A stretch of DNA of 51,844 bases from Spirochaetia bacterium (lineage in GTDB: Bacteria; Spirochaetota; Spirochaetia; Sphaerochaetales; Sphaerochaetaceae), in the NCBI GenBank assembly GCA_009930195.1, contig RZYT01000001.1:1-51844 (forward strand), in the 5' to 3' direction. Position numbers and translations under genes: made by a program. Position 1 is the stretch's first letter, and each line of letters opens with the position of its first letter. This document shows, piece after piece, positions 8,964 through 17,338 of this stretch. Under the pieces are notes generated by a model. That model did no database searches and had not been told where the DNA came from. It saw nothing but the letters and a program-made list of their open reading frames with translations.

Positions 8964-9433
8964 GCGGCTTTCCCCCAATCGAGAGCCCCCAAAGCAAGAT
9001 ACTCATCCTGGGTACCGGCCCAAGTGTCCGATCCTTGCAGAAACAACAGTACTACGGCCATGAACAAAATGCGTTCTGGCCGATCATGGCTGAAATTCTT
9101 GGGGGCAGCATCGAAACCTACGAGCAAAAATACCATCTTCTGCTGAACCACGACATCGCTCTTTGGGATGTGCTTGCAAGGTTCGAGCGGAAGGGCTCGA
9201 GTGATGCTGCGTATACCCAGGCTGTTCCCAATGATATCAAATCCTTTCTTGCTGAGCATGACCGGATTGACCGAGTGCTCTTCAATGGACAGAAGGCACA
9301 CCTGCTCCATCGCAAGCTGATTGCGCTGGAAATCCCGGGACTGCAGGTTTGCATTCTTCCTTCCACCTCCCCAGCCTATACGCTTCCCTATGCGGAAAAG
9401 CGCAAGCGATGGCAAGAAGCCCTTGGGATGTAA
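8957..9433 (+). CDS. DNA-deoxyinosine glycosylase (UDG superfamily)
   Basis: A repair enzyme of the uracil-DNA-glycosylase fold that removes hypoxanthine (deaminated adenine) from DNA, 158 residues, the normal size. The family motif near the N-terminus is ILGTGPSVRSLQKQQYYGHE followed by QNAFWPIMAEILGG; the YY..H.xNAFWPI signature marks this subfamily apart from Ung and Mug. The C-terminal LPSTSPAYTLPYAEK is the second active-site loop. The start overlaps the flavoprotein stop by seven bases. The coupling with a redox flavoprotein is not explained by known biology and may be only genomic packing. Confidence 0.82.
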   Translation: MLSGFPPIESPQSKILILGTGPSVRSLQKQQYYGHEQNAFWPIMAEILGGSIETYEQKYHLLLNHDIALWDVLARFERKGSSDAAYTQAVPNDIKSFLAEHDRIDRVLFNGQKAHLLHRKLIALEIPGLQVCILPSTSPAYTLPYAEKRKRWQEALGM

Positions 9434-9546
9434 AATCGGGCGAAAATCTGTATCGGTTGGTACGTCACAAGTTGGCATTACGTTGCACTGAAAGAAAAAA
9501 TGCTTTCCTCTGGGTGAGAATACCGCTTTTGTTGCGCTCAGGGCTG

Positions 9547-9555
9547 TGGTATGCT
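9547..9555 (+). promoter_or_regulatory. Extended -10 promoter element before the EAL gene
   Basis: TGG-TATGCT at 9547-9555 matches an extended -10 element (TGn plus TATGCT). The -35 region is poor. It lies ~43 bases before ATG 9598 and within the only non-coding gap upstream of the gene. Confidence 0.35.
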
Positions 9556-9597
9556 GAGGCAAGATGATGGGTTTTGATTTGGAAAAAGGGAGTTGTT

Positions 9598-12270
9598 ATG
9601 GCCCTACAAGGCAAGCTCTACTCACGAATCTTCCGTAATGTCTTGTTCTTGGTGATTCCCTTTGTGGCAATCAGTTTGTTCTTGTTCTCCTCATACGAAC
9701 GGTCTGTTTCCAGCCAGGCTTCTCTCCGTCTGCAGGCAGAACAGCAACGGGGTGTGCTGATCATCGGCAATCAGATTGAGTCGGCCTTTTCCCAGTTTGT
9801 TTCCGATCTTCTGGTTGTGTATAATTCCAATGAGTTTTCCTCCTACACCCAGAATGTGGATGAGCAATCCCTGCTCGACGTGGCACGGCTGTTTGTCCGC
9901 ATCACCACCCAGAAAGAGTACATTCTCAGTCAGCGGTTCATTGGTGCTGACGGACGTGAATTGGTGCAGGTCGACAGAAGGGCTGGGAACTACATCACTC
10001 TTGCGGAGAGGCAGGAATTGGAAGACCTTGGGCGCAGCGAGCTGTTCCGCTACACCCGCTTTCTTGCCCCTCGTGTGCTCCATATTTCCGGGGTTTCCGT
10101 GGAAACCGATGAGAATGACCAGGAGAGGACTATCATTACCCTTGCGTTGCCAGCATACCAAGGTTCGAAATTCCTGGGCGTGGTCGCCATTGATTTTGAT
10201 GCCTGTTACTTGTTTTCCTTCCTCTCCGCCTATCAATCTTCACTTCAAAAAGATCTCAACTTCCTGCTCATCGATACCGATGGGGAGGTCGTGCTTACCG
10301 GGGATGCAAAGTGTCCCGATGTGTATGCGGATGAAAGGAATCTTTTCTCAGACGTTCCTGCATTGAGAAAGCTCTTCATCGAGACAACGCAAGGGAGCAG
10401 ATCTGTGGATGAGGTTACCTATACCTTTCAGGCGGTATACCCCAAGACCAGTGAACGTCTGTCCTGGTCTCCGGGACCGGTGAGATTGTGGACACTGGTC
10501 AGTTACTTCGAGGAGAGCCAACTTCCCGATCTTGCTGATAACTTCTGGCTGGACAATCCTTTGATCAAGTACGGATTGGCGTTTCTCATTCTGGCTCTTG
10601 GTACAGCGCTGGTGGTTTTTCAGCAACTCAGGGCAGGGGACAAGCAGCAGATGCGCATCAGTTCCCTGATAGCAGGGTATGCAAACAACGGCATTGTGGT
10701 ATGCAATGCCGAGGGAAGCATCACGTTTTGCAACAAAGCCTTCGAAGAGTTGTCCGGTTATTCGCAGGAGTATCTGATAGGAAAGACATCCCCAAGAATG
10801 CGCAATGAGGCGAACCCGATTTCTTCTTCACATGGTGATACGGTTGCAAATCCTGCATGGGTATTGCATCACTCCGGACAGAGGTTTCTCACCCACCTTT
10901 CCATCACCACCATAACTGACAGACGTTCCCGGGTGGAGCATACCATTGAAATCTACGAGAATTCGAAATGGACTCCCGCCCGCCTGACTTCTTTGCGAAA
11001 TGGTGAAGCAACGCTTCCACACCAATTCCATGCCACAATTCTTCCCTCATTTCCCGAAGACCAGATGGTTGCCTGCCTTTGTTTCCATCTTGAGAACACG
11101 AGGGAAGTGGAGACGCGTTTGAGTCAGACCGAACGGGTGCTTTTCTCTTCAAATTTTGCATCAACCTTGGCCAACCTGATCGGAAGTCGTTTTCCAGTCT
11201 ACTGTTTCTCTTTAGACTACTATGTGCTTTTCATGGAACATGAGGGTCCCTCAGAGGCATTTGGGAAGCGGATGAAATCCATCCTTGTAAACCTGTCAGG
11301 ACCCTATCCCTTTCATTCTGGGAGCCTCCCGGTGCGCCTAGGCTGTGGGGTTTCCTTCAAGCCTTCCACTTCTACCTCAGTGTTTGCCTTGCTTTCGGAT
11401 GCAGCGCTTGCCAGTACCATGATCGAGAGTAGAAAGAATGGGCCTTTACTCTTCTGCAGTGAAGAGGTGCGATCCCAATTCCAAAGGCAGAATGCCATCC
11501 GTGAGGCCCTGGAAGGAGTGTTCAAGACTGATCAGCTGTCTCTCCATTACCAAGCACAAGTCTCTGTTGCTTCAGCAAAAATCATTGGCGCCGAGGCCTT
11601 GATCAGGTGGCACCATCCTGAGCTTGGTTCCATCCGGCCGGATGAGTTCCTGCCGATGCTCAAGGATCAAGGACGACTGGATCAACTGGGTCGGTTTGTG
11701 ATCACCGAATCGATAGAGTTCCTGCATCGAAACAGGAAAACCCTCGAAAACCTCTGCCCCTCATTCTCCCTTGCGCTGAACCTCAGTGCAGAAGAGTTGT
11801 CCAATCCCGCACTCATCGACCAGTTGGGCGCCTTGCTCAGACAGTACCACATCCCTGACGATATGCTCTCTGTTGAGCTTACCGAGCACACTGCAGTGGA
11901 AAGCTTTGTGAATACTAACTCCATCTTGGAAAAGTTGCATGCCCAAGGCATTGCCATTGCCATCGATGATTTTGGTACCGGCTTCTCCTCCCTCTCGTAT
12001 CTCTTGGAGCTATCAGCTGACAAAATCAAGATCGACCGGTCTTTCATCAGCAGATATCCTGAAAGCGAATCCATCACCATCTACAAGACAGTGCTCCTGC
12101 TGGCAAAGGAAGTCGGGGCTGTCGTATTGGCGGAAGGGGTGGAAGACGAGCAGCAGCTTGCGTTCCTGACTGAGATTGGGTGTGATGAGTATCAGGGATA
12201 CCTTTTCTCTCCTGCTGTGAATGAGCAGGCTTTCCTAACGCAACTGGATGAGGTGAATCAGGGAACATGA
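9598..12270 (+). CDS. Membrane sensor PAS-EAL protein, c-di-GMP phosphodiesterase
   Basis: A transmembrane signalling enzyme that would hydrolyse cyclic di-GMP to pGpG, 890 residues. The first helix is at about 10-30, an extracytoplasmic Cache-like sensor domain follows to about 320, and a second helix (about 322-344, FLILALGTALVVFQQL) leads to a PAS domain (352-450). A poorly conserved GGDEF-like stretch without the signature loop spans about 500-630. The EAL domain (634-884) has all the expected catalytic elements: EALIRW, NLSAEEL, ELTEH, IDDFGTGFSS, KIDRSF and AEGVED. I choose ATG 9598 behind GGGAG; a TTG at 9574 has no better site. It should be active and respond to an external ligand. 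Confidence 0.92.
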   Translation: MALQGKLYSRIFRNVLFLVIPFVAISLFLFSSYERSVSSQASLRLQAEQQRGVLIIGNQIESAFSQFVSDLLVVYNSNEFSSYTQNVDEQSLLDVARLFVRITTQKEYILSQRFIGADGRELVQVDRRAGNYITLAERQELEDLGRSELFRYTRFLAPRVLHISGVSVETDENDQERTIITLALPAYQGSKFLGVVAIDFDACYLFSFLSAYQSSLQKDLNFLLIDTDGEVVLTGDAKCPDVYADERNLFSDVPALRKLFIETTQGSRSVDEVTYTFQAVYPKTSERLSWSPGPVRLWTLVSYFEESQLPDLADNFWLDNPLIKYGLAFLILALGTALVVFQQLRAGDKQQMRISSLIAGYANNGIVVCNAEGSITFCNKAFEELSGYSQEYLIGKTSPRMRNEANPISSSHGDTVANPAWVLHHSGQRFLTHLSITTITDRRSRVEHTIEIYENSKWTPARLTSLRNGEATLPHQFHATILPSFPEDQMVACLCFHLENTREVETRLSQTERVLFSSNFASTLANLIGSRFPVYCFSLDYYVLFMEHEGPSEAFGKRMKSILVNLSGPYPFHSGSLPVRLGCGVSFKPSTSTSVFALLSDAALASTMIESRKNGPLLFCSEEVRSQFQRQNAIREALEGVFKTDQLSLHYQAQVSVASAKIIGAEALIRWHHPELGSIRPDEFLPMLKDQGRLDQLGRFVITESIEFLHRNRKTLENLCPSFSLALNLSAEELSNPALIDQLGALLRQYHIPDDMLSVELTEHTAVESFVNTNSILEKLHAQGIAIAIDDFGTGFSSLSYLLELSADKIKIDRSFISRYPESESITIYKTVLLLAKEVGAVVLAEGVEDEQQLAFLTEIGCDEYQGYLFSPAVNEQAFLTQLDEVNQGT

Positions 12271-12274
12271 GCCC

Positions 12275-12301
12275 AAAAAAAGGGAACCCCGAAAGGTTCC
12301 C
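12275..12301 (-). terminator. Terminator of the RRM gene
   Basis: GGGAACC (12282-12288) pairs with GGTTCCC (12295-12301). Read on the minus strand it ends in a run of seven T's (12275-12281), a textbook Rho-independent terminator for the RNA-binding protein gene. On the plus strand the same hairpin follows the EAL gene, but without a T-run. Confidence 0.85.
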
Positions 12302-12322
12302 TGGTTGCTCAATCAAGCGCTC

Positions 12323-12595
12323 TTAGTAGCGGTTGTAGGTCGGGCGGGGCTTGGCGATAGCTTCGTTGACACGAAGGTTGCGACCACCAAAGTCCTGGCC
12401 GTCAAGCTGGCTGATTGCAGCGATAGCAGCGGAATCGTCTTCCATCTCTACGAAGCCGAAGCCCTTGGGGCGGCGGGTTTCGCGGTCAATGATGATGTTT
12501 GCACTCAGCACGGTACCGTACTGTGCGAACAGGTCGCGAAGCTCTTCTTCGCTGGTGTTGTAACTCATGTTACCAACATAGATTTTCTTTGCCAT
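12323..12595 (-). CDS. RRM-type RNA-binding protein
   Basis: A small cytoplasmic RNA-binding protein, 90 residues, made of one RNA recognition motif. RNP2 is KIYVGNMSY at the N-terminus and RNP1 is KGFGFVEME around residues 45-54, with the aromatic residues that stack on RNA. A short basic tail (RPTYNRY) follows. Such stand-alone RRM proteins occur in cyanobacteria, spirochaetes and some proteobacteria and often act in cold adaptation or as RNA chaperones. It is monocistronic, with its own terminator. The ribosome binding site is AAGGA before ATG 12595. Confidence 0.93.
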   Translation of the reverse strand: MAKKIYVGNMSYNTSEEELRDLFAQYGTVLSANIIIDRETRRPKGFGFVEMEDDSAAIAAISQLDGQDFGGRNLRVNEAIAKPRPTYNRY

Positions 12596-12893
12596 TCAAA
12601 GCATCCTTCACAGGCCTGTGCCTGTACTATAGAGTATTTGCTCTTTTTGGCGCAGTCTTGAACGTTTAACCTGTCTGGAAGTGGGATTCAGTGAAGAACG
12701 CTTACATACTAAGATAGGATAAGGGACTAGCTGCAACGCAAAAACCAAAGCATCTGTACCCTACCATGCAAAAGACCGCTTGTCAATTCGGCGCTTATGG
12801 GGTAGTGAACATATTTTGCAAATTTGAAAGGAAAAAGTAGTACAGAAGGCGCAATTTCCTCTCCTTGGAGAGAACATCCCCGGGCAATTATGC
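12596..12893. other. Non-coding gap between RRM and hydrolase genes
   Basis: No gene is seen. Just upstream of the RRM start is a perfect 12-bp palindrome CACAGGCCTGTG (12609-12620), inside the predicted leader, where it could fold next to the ribosome binding site. A long leader is common for RRM and cold-shock genes. The rest shows no repeats or conserved elements that I can recognise. Confidence 0.4.
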
Positions 12894-12922
12894 TTGCTTC
12901 AGCTCGACTCCTCCATGATACT
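12894..12922 (+). promoter_or_regulatory. Promoter of the alpha/beta hydrolase gene
   Basis: TTGCTT (12894-12899) and GATACT (12917-12922) are spaced by exactly 17 bases. A start near 12929 gives a very short leader carrying the strong ribosome binding site AGAGGAGG before ATG 12943. Confidence 0.45.
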
Positions 12923-12942
12923 TACTCGTAGAGGAGGCAACC

Positions 12943-13833
12943 ATGGAACCGGTTCTGGTCCCATCGATGGATGGGTTTTTTCTCTCTTGCATGCTCTATG
13001 GGGTTGAAAACCCGAAAGGCTTGGTACAAATCATCCATGGGGCTGCCGAGCACAAGGGGCGGTATCATGAGGTTGCCAGCATCTTGCAAGCGGCAGGGTA
13101 TTGCACCTTGGTAAGTGACTTGCGGGGACACGGTGAATCCATTGACAGCCGTTTTGTACGAGGGTATATGCCACCCATCAGGGTGTTGGTTGAGGACCAG
13201 TACAAGATAAGTTGCTTCCTCATGGATCTTCATCCTGGGGTTCCCCTTCATATGCTTGGACACTCCCTGGGTTCGAATATTGCCCGTCTCTACCTTGGCT
13301 CGCATGATGGACAGCTCTCCTCCCTGGCAATGACCGGCTGTCCTTTCCACGTTCCCGGCATTATGTTTGGCAAGGCGTTCGTTCGCATCCTGATGCTGTT
13401 GCTTTCCGAGCATGGGTATGGCTTCATCTCCAGCAAACTCACCACCAGTGCTTCGCTGAAGTGGGTCTGTTCAGATCCCAGCGTCATAGAAGAGCGCCGT
13501 TCAGATCCCTACCGGAAGAATTACCGGTATCAGCTGGCTTCGATTCATACCATTTTCGACTCAGTGCAAAAACTGCATGCCTGGAAGCTGTATGCTTGTA
13601 CCAATCCGACGCTCCCGATTCTCTGCATCACCGGTTCTGATGATCCTGTTCCCGGAGGTGCCGCAGGCCTTGCCGACACCAAGCATTCGCTGCATCGGAT
13701 AGGCTATACGCAGGTAGAGAGCAAGGTATTCGATGGCATGCGCCATGAGGTTCTGATGGAGGTGGACAAGCAAGACGTGTTTGATTTGGTACTCTCCTTT
13801 CTCGAACACCCTGGGCACAGCCGAACCACTTGA
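12943..13833 (+). CDS. Alpha/beta hydrolase, lysophospholipase/monoacylglycerol lipase-like
   Basis: A serine hydrolase of the Hydrolase_4 (lysophospholipase) family, 296 residues. The oxyanion region is QIIHGAAEHKGRY (about 30), the nucleophile elbow GHSLGS (about 106-111), the acid in ITGSDDPVPG (about 230) and the catalytic His in MRHEVLME (about 267). The HGAAEH signature and LRGHGES are typical of monoacylglycerol lipase-like enzymes. There is no signal peptide, so it acts in the cytoplasm, probably on membrane-derived lipids. The start is certain, with AGAGGAGG eight bases before the ATG. The exact substrate is unknown. Confidence 0.88.
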   Translation: MEPVLVPSMDGFFLSCMLYGVENPKGLVQIIHGAAEHKGRYHEVASILQAAGYCTLVSDLRGHGESIDSRFVRGYMPPIRVLVEDQYKISCFLMDLHPGVPLHMLGHSLGSNIARLYLGSHDGQLSSLAMTGCPFHVPGIMFGKAFVRILMLLLSEHGYGFISSKLTTSASLKWVCSDPSVIEERRSDPYRKNYRYQLASIHTIFDSVQKLHAWKLYACTNPTLPILCITGSDDPVPGGAAGLADTKHSLHRIGYTQVESKVFDGMRHEVLMEVDKQDVFDLVLSFLEHPGHSRTT

Positions 13834-13866
13834 CGTTTCACCCTTTTGCTATGATTGTTGTGAGTA

Positions 13867-13881
13867 GGGGAGTTGTTCCCC
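13867..13881 (+). terminator. Weak hairpin after the hydrolase gene
   Basis: GGGGA (13867-13871) pairs with TCCCC (13877-13881) and is followed after four bases by the T-rich stretch GGTTTTGTTTTCTTTT. It is a plausible weak terminator, or part of the leader of the following small gene. Confidence 0.45.
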
Positions 13882-13928
13882 ACGGTTTTGTTTTCTTTTG
13901 CATTTCATCGAACAAGGAGTGATGGATT

Positions 13929-14096
13929 ATGACAAAGAACACACGGGACACAATCAGAAGACCCAAGGACCATGAAATGGATCCTCAGTGGGAATCCGAT
14001 GATCGAGAGCTGATGGGAGATGTGGAGAAAGAGCCTAAACCCAAGACAATAGACAAGGAAGCTCGCCTTGAGCGGGAAGATGAGGAAGGAATGTAG
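13929..14096 (+). CDS. Small highly charged protein of unknown function
   Basis: A 55-residue protein, with no recognised domain, no signal and no cysteines. It opens MTKNTRDTIRRPKDHEMDP and ends in acidic EREDEEGM, so it is almost wholly polar and likely disordered. I accept it as a gene because AAGGAG stands nine bases before the ATG and a strong terminator with a UUCG loop follows 20 bases after the stop. It has its own transcription unit between the hydrolase and the lipoprotein cluster. Confidence 0.65.
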   Translation: MTKNTRDTIRRPKDHEMDPQWESDDRELMGDVEKEPKPKTIDKEARLEREDEEGM

Positions 14097-14118
14097 GAAT
14101 CCTTCCTCTGTTCGGAAG

Positions 14119-14139
14119 ACCTCCCTTCGGGGAGGTTTT
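14119..14139 (+). terminator. UUCG-loop terminator
   Basis: ACCTCCC (14119-14125), loop TTCG, then GGGAGGT (14130-14136) and TTTT. The stem is perfect with an extra-stable UUCG tetraloop. It ends the small charged-protein gene and may also serve the converging lipoprotein gene, which stops at 14144. Confidence 0.88.
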
Positions 14140-14143
14140 CTGC

Positions 14144-15457
14144 TTAGTAGGGGCAGAAGGTCTCAGCAAGGTTCACCCCATTTTCCCGTACCACCTGATT
14201 GGGGAGAATTTCCTGGTGGAGCACCCTGCCCGATGCATTGAGGAATGAGAGTTCCACGGTATACGTTCCCGGCTGGAGGTCCAGATACCCTACCCAAGCT
14301 TCTGAGGGGAGAAAGTGAGTACTGCGGACATCTGCAGATTCTGAGACATCGCGGGCGATGCGGAAAATCCATCCGAGCAACTCCTCGGCGGCAGTGACTT
14401 GGTTATCCTCCAGCGCTGCTGCATCATAGGCTGCAATCCCGATTGCCTTCGCCATGGCACGGGTAACCGCTTTCAGTTTCGCAAGCTCACTCGTTGCTCT
14501 GAAGGTGTCTATGGCAATATCCTTGATGGACTCGATGCGCTCAAGGCGCTGAACCCGATTCCCATCCACGCTGATTTCGATGGCCTGCACCTGTGAGGGT
14601 CTTCCCACCAACACTGGATAGGCAATTTTTGCCCGGTTGGCATATGACACATAGATTGATTCGACCCGTTCCTCCTTGAGCGGAGCCTGACCGGTAAAGC
14701 CCACTACGTGCAACCTTCCCATCCCGCTTTCCACCTTTTGGGGATCTTCTGCAGCAGTTGAGGGGAGGGGAAAGGCATAGAGAGCCGGCTGGCTTGCAAA
14801 CGCATGGCGCACCTGGTTCATGGCATAGTAACGGGTATTCTCTTCTCCCATACCTTCAGCGACGACGGCACTGAGATAGTTGGCCAGGGCGCTGGTGGAG
14901 AAGGATGATGCATAGCTTTGGCCTTCCACGGAACCCAAGCCCTGTTTCTCACGGTAGGACGCGACTTGCTCCACCTGTTTCTCATATTTCTGCTTCAGGA
15001 ATGCCTGTTTTTCGATGCTGCGGTTCAGCTCGACCAGGGCTGACTCTTCCTCTCCCTGGTGCAGATAGTTGAGGGCCTTGAACACATTGAGGTAGATGTC
15101 CTCGTAGTCCTCTCCCGTATACGCTTTGGTATTGTCATTGACGATGAAGGAGGCGACATTTGCCGTGATGCTTTGGGTATAGGCTTCCCTGATCAGGCGT
15201 TCTGACTCTGAGAGATAGTTGTTCGAATCCTTGTATGCCTTGTTCAGGCGTGCAAGCATACCCAAATCGTAATTCAGGATGATGGGCCCTTGGGCCTTGA
15301 GCACAGAGGGTGCTTGCTGCTCAAGATCCAGAAATGCCTGGCTGTAGTTGCTGTTCAGATACTGCGATTGGGCATTTGAGATGTCAATGCGGGAGGAGCA
15401 GCCGGACAGCAACAGAGTGACAAGAAGCAGAAAGCAGAGAGGTGTGTACCTATTCAC
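14144..15457 (-). CDS. COG3014-family lipoprotein
   Basis: An envelope lipoprotein of the COG3014 family, 437 residues. The signal peptide runs from about VNRYTPLCFLLL to the lipobox LLSGC, so the mature protein is lipid-anchored. The first half (SQYLNSNYSQAFLDLEQQAP and the ALNYLHQGEEESALVELNRS region) looks like TPR-type helical hairpins; the second half is mostly beta. I choose GTG 15457 behind AGGAG (ten bases upstream); the longer frame puts 26 odd residues before the signal peptide. In other bacteria this family is found beside LpoB and LPP20 genes, exactly as here, where it is divergent to them. It probably belongs to an envelope complex; its biochemical role is unknown. Confidence 0.82.
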   Translation of the reverse strand: MNRYTPLCFLLLVTLLLSGCSSRIDISNAQSQYLNSNYSQAFLDLEQQAPSVLKAQGPIILNYDLGMLARLNKAYKDSNNYLSESERLIREAYTQSITANVASFIVNDNTKAYTGEDYEDIYLNVFKALNYLHQGEEESALVELNRSIEKQAFLKQKYEKQVEQVASYREKQGLGSVEGQSYASSFSTSALANYLSAVVAEGMGEENTRYYAMNQVRHAFASQPALYAFPLPSTAAEDPQKVESGMGRLHVVGFTGQAPLKEERVESIYVSYANRAKIAYPVLVGRPSQVQAIEISVDGNRVQRLERIESIKDIAIDTFRATSELAKLKAVTRAMAKAIGIAAYDAAALEDNQVTAAEELLGWIFRIARDVSESADVRSTHFLPSEAWVGYLDLQPGTYTVELSFLNASGRVLHQEILPNQVVRENGVNLAETFCPY

Positions 15458-15583
15458 AATCAATTGTCTCCTAAAAAATGCAGAGAGAATCTTGTATGGG
15501 CACAATGTAGCATTGCTGATTATCCGGCGCAACAATCCGATACATTTTTATCAGGATTTTCTTTGTTCACGCAGATGAATTCC

Positions 15584-15612
15584 TACACATCGCTCATATC
15601 ATCTGTTACACT
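15584..15612 (+). promoter_or_regulatory. Promoter of the lpoB-LPP20 lipoprotein operon
   Basis: TACACA (15584-15589) and TACACT (15607-15612) are spaced by 17 bases, and the -10 is preceded by TG one base away (TGTTACACT, an extended -10). It lies ~70 bases before the lpoB-like start in the divergent gap. Confidence 0.4.
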
Positions 15613-15680
15613 GTGGCCACAAACCTGTTTTGTGAATGTAGTGACCAAAAAAATGAACATCCTGTACGAGGAGAATACCG

Positions 15681-16292
15681 ATGAAAAGAATCCCTTTGCT
15701 GTTGTTGCTTGTTGCCCTGTTGACCGGGCTGCTCATCTCATGCCAGTCCGCAGTTTCCGTCAACCGGCTGAGTGCCGATACGGACATTGATTTGAGCGGG
15801 AATTGGAATGATACGGATATCCGTCTGGTTGCACAGGCTTTGGTTGAGTCCAGCCTTTCTTCTCCCTGGGTCAACCAGTTCAAGATGAAGAATCCCGGCA
15901 AGAACCCGGTGGTAATCGTCGGTACCTTCATGAACCGCAGCAGCGAACATATTGACACCTCAATCATAGCCAAGCGTTACGAGATGGAACTGGTGAATTC
16001 CGGCAAGGTCGACATGGTGGCCGACCAGAACTTCCGAGCCTCGGTCCGTGATGAGCGCGAGGAGCAGCAGTACTTCGCCAGTGAGGATACGGCGAAGGCC
16101 CTGGGCAAGGAAATCGGCGCTGATTACCTGTTGCAGGGTGCGGTCAGAACCAACCTTGACCAAAGTGGCGGCTCCATGGTGAGAACCTACTACGTATCCG
16201 CTGAGTTGATCGACATTGAGACGAACCGCAAGGTATGGGTAGGGGAAGAGACCATCAAGAAGCTCATCAAACAGAGCAAGTTCAAATTCTGA
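15681..16292 (+). CDS. LpoB-like penicillin-binding-protein activator lipoprotein
   Basis: A lipoprotein with the LpoB (former YcfM) domain, 203 residues. The signal peptide MKRIPLLLLLVALLTGLLIS ends in the lipobox ISC. The characteristic stretch NPVVIVGTFMNRSSEHIDTS, then LGKEIGADYLLQGAV and YYVSAELIDIETNRKVWVGE, are the core strands and helices of this fold. In E. coli LpoB spans the periplasm from the outer membrane and switches on the peptidoglycan synthase PBP1b. Here the long disordered linker of enterobacterial LpoB is absent. It leads an operon of five lipoproteins. A role in wall synthesis is inference from the family. Confidence 0.85.
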   Translation: MKRIPLLLLLVALLTGLLISCQSAVSVNRLSADTDIDLSGNWNDTDIRLVAQALVESSLSSPWVNQFKMKNPGKNPVVIVGTFMNRSSEHIDTSIIAKRYEMELVNSGKVDMVADQNFRASVRDEREEQQYFASEDTAKALGKEIGADYLLQGAVRTNLDQSGGSMVRTYYVSAELIDIETNRKVWVGEETIKKLIKQSKFKF

Positions 16293-16301
16293 GGATAGCC
16301 T

Positions 16302-17324
16302 ATGAAACCCTTGAAAAAGATGGCGTTGGTGCTTTCTTTCCTGGCTTTGCTTGTCTCTTGTGCTTCCGGTCCCCAGGCAAAGGCACACCCTTCCTGGATG
16401 GACAGCCCGTATGACAAAGCGTATGACGAGGCAACGTATCTGTGTGCTGTGGGATCGGGCTCAACGCGCCAGCGTGCTGTCGATGCAGCACTCTCTTCGC
16501 TCTCACAGGTTTTCAATGCACAGGTGAAATCGGTTACCGAAGTAACCAGCCTCAGCACAGCAGCCACCGACATGCAGGGCAATGTCACGTTCACCGATGC
16601 CTCCGAAATGCTGGAGATGGGAAGCATCACCAGCGAGACCGACCAAATCATTGGGGCTGAGGTGGTCAGTGTCCATACTGATGAGCTCGGAAGGGTCTAT
16701 GCTCGTGTGGCGTTGCATCGCAAGCAGACGGCTGATTTGTATCAGGGAAAAATCCGCGATTTGGCGACTTCCATTGCACAGCAGCGCATGGCACTTGCCA
16801 AGTCAGCCGATCCTCTGCGCCAGTATGTTGCACTGCTGGGTGTGCGTGATCTTGCGCGTCAGCAGCAGTCATTGCTGGATCAGATACAAGTGTTGCTCAA
16901 GCAACCGCAACAGCAAGTCTTCTCTCCGATACAACGTGAACTGACGGCCCTTGCACAGGCCATATCCATCCAAGTCATGGTCGATGCCGATGCTCAGAGC
17001 AGTACTGCCCTGCAGTCTGCCTTTGAGAAAGGCTTGCAGAATCTCGGGTTCCAGGTTGGCGGTGCACAGGCTGCCTCGACGCTTGCGGTAACTTACCGTG
17101 TTGAGCCCATGGTACTTGCAGACAGCCCATACCGATATGCACGGTATGTGCTTACGGCACAATTGAAGGGAGCCGACGCCACCTATGTCTCCTATGAGAA
17201 GACTGAGCGTGAAGCGGCCATGGCTGAAGCGGATGCTGTGGCACGTGCGTTGCGTGCGGCCACAGGCGATGGTGTTGATGAGTTCTTTACCCTCATGCTG
17301 AGTACGCTTGGGGATGAAACATAA
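16302..17324 (+). CDS. LPP20-family lipoprotein (long form)
   Basis: An envelope lipoprotein, 340 residues. The signal peptide MKPLKKMALVLSFLALLVSC gives a Cys at about residue 20. PSWMDSPYD, CAVGSGSTRQRAVDAALSSL and the strand-helix pattern after it form the LPP20 domain, known from the Helicobacter lipoprotein LPP20 and related to the flagellar outer-membrane proteins FlgP and FlgT. A long C-terminal part (QVMVDADAQSSTALQSAFE to the end) looks like a second lipoprotein domain. The ribosome binding site is GAGG, nine bases after the LpoB-like stop. The function is unknown; the operon context points to envelope assembly or stability. Confidence 0.8.
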   Translation: MKPLKKMALVLSFLALLVSCASGPQAKAHPSWMDSPYDKAYDEATYLCAVGSGSTRQRAVDAALSSLSQVFNAQVKSVTEVTSLSTAATDMQGNVTFTDASEMLEMGSITSETDQIIGAEVVSVHTDELGRVYARVALHRKQTADLYQGKIRDLATSIAQQRMALAKSADPLRQYVALLGVRDLARQQQSLLDQIQVLLKQPQQQVFSPIQRELTALAQAISIQVMVDADAQSSTALQSAFEKGLQNLGFQVGGAQAASTLAVTYRVEPMVLADSPYRYARYVLTAQLKGADATYVSYEKTEREAAMAEADAVARALRAATGDGVDEFFTLMLSTLGDET

Positions 17325-17338
17325 CTATGGAGGTCTTT

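Noticed and set aside
7779-9562. Two long minus-strand frames (about 300 codons each) opposite the flavoprotein and glycosylase genes
   Set aside because: They are shadows of strongly conserved plus-strand genes and have no start signals.
12609-12620. Palindrome CACAGGCCTGTG as an operator of the RRM gene
   Set aside because: It lies within the likely leader close to the ribosome binding site and is short; I keep it only as a note, since no promoter could be placed around it with confidence.
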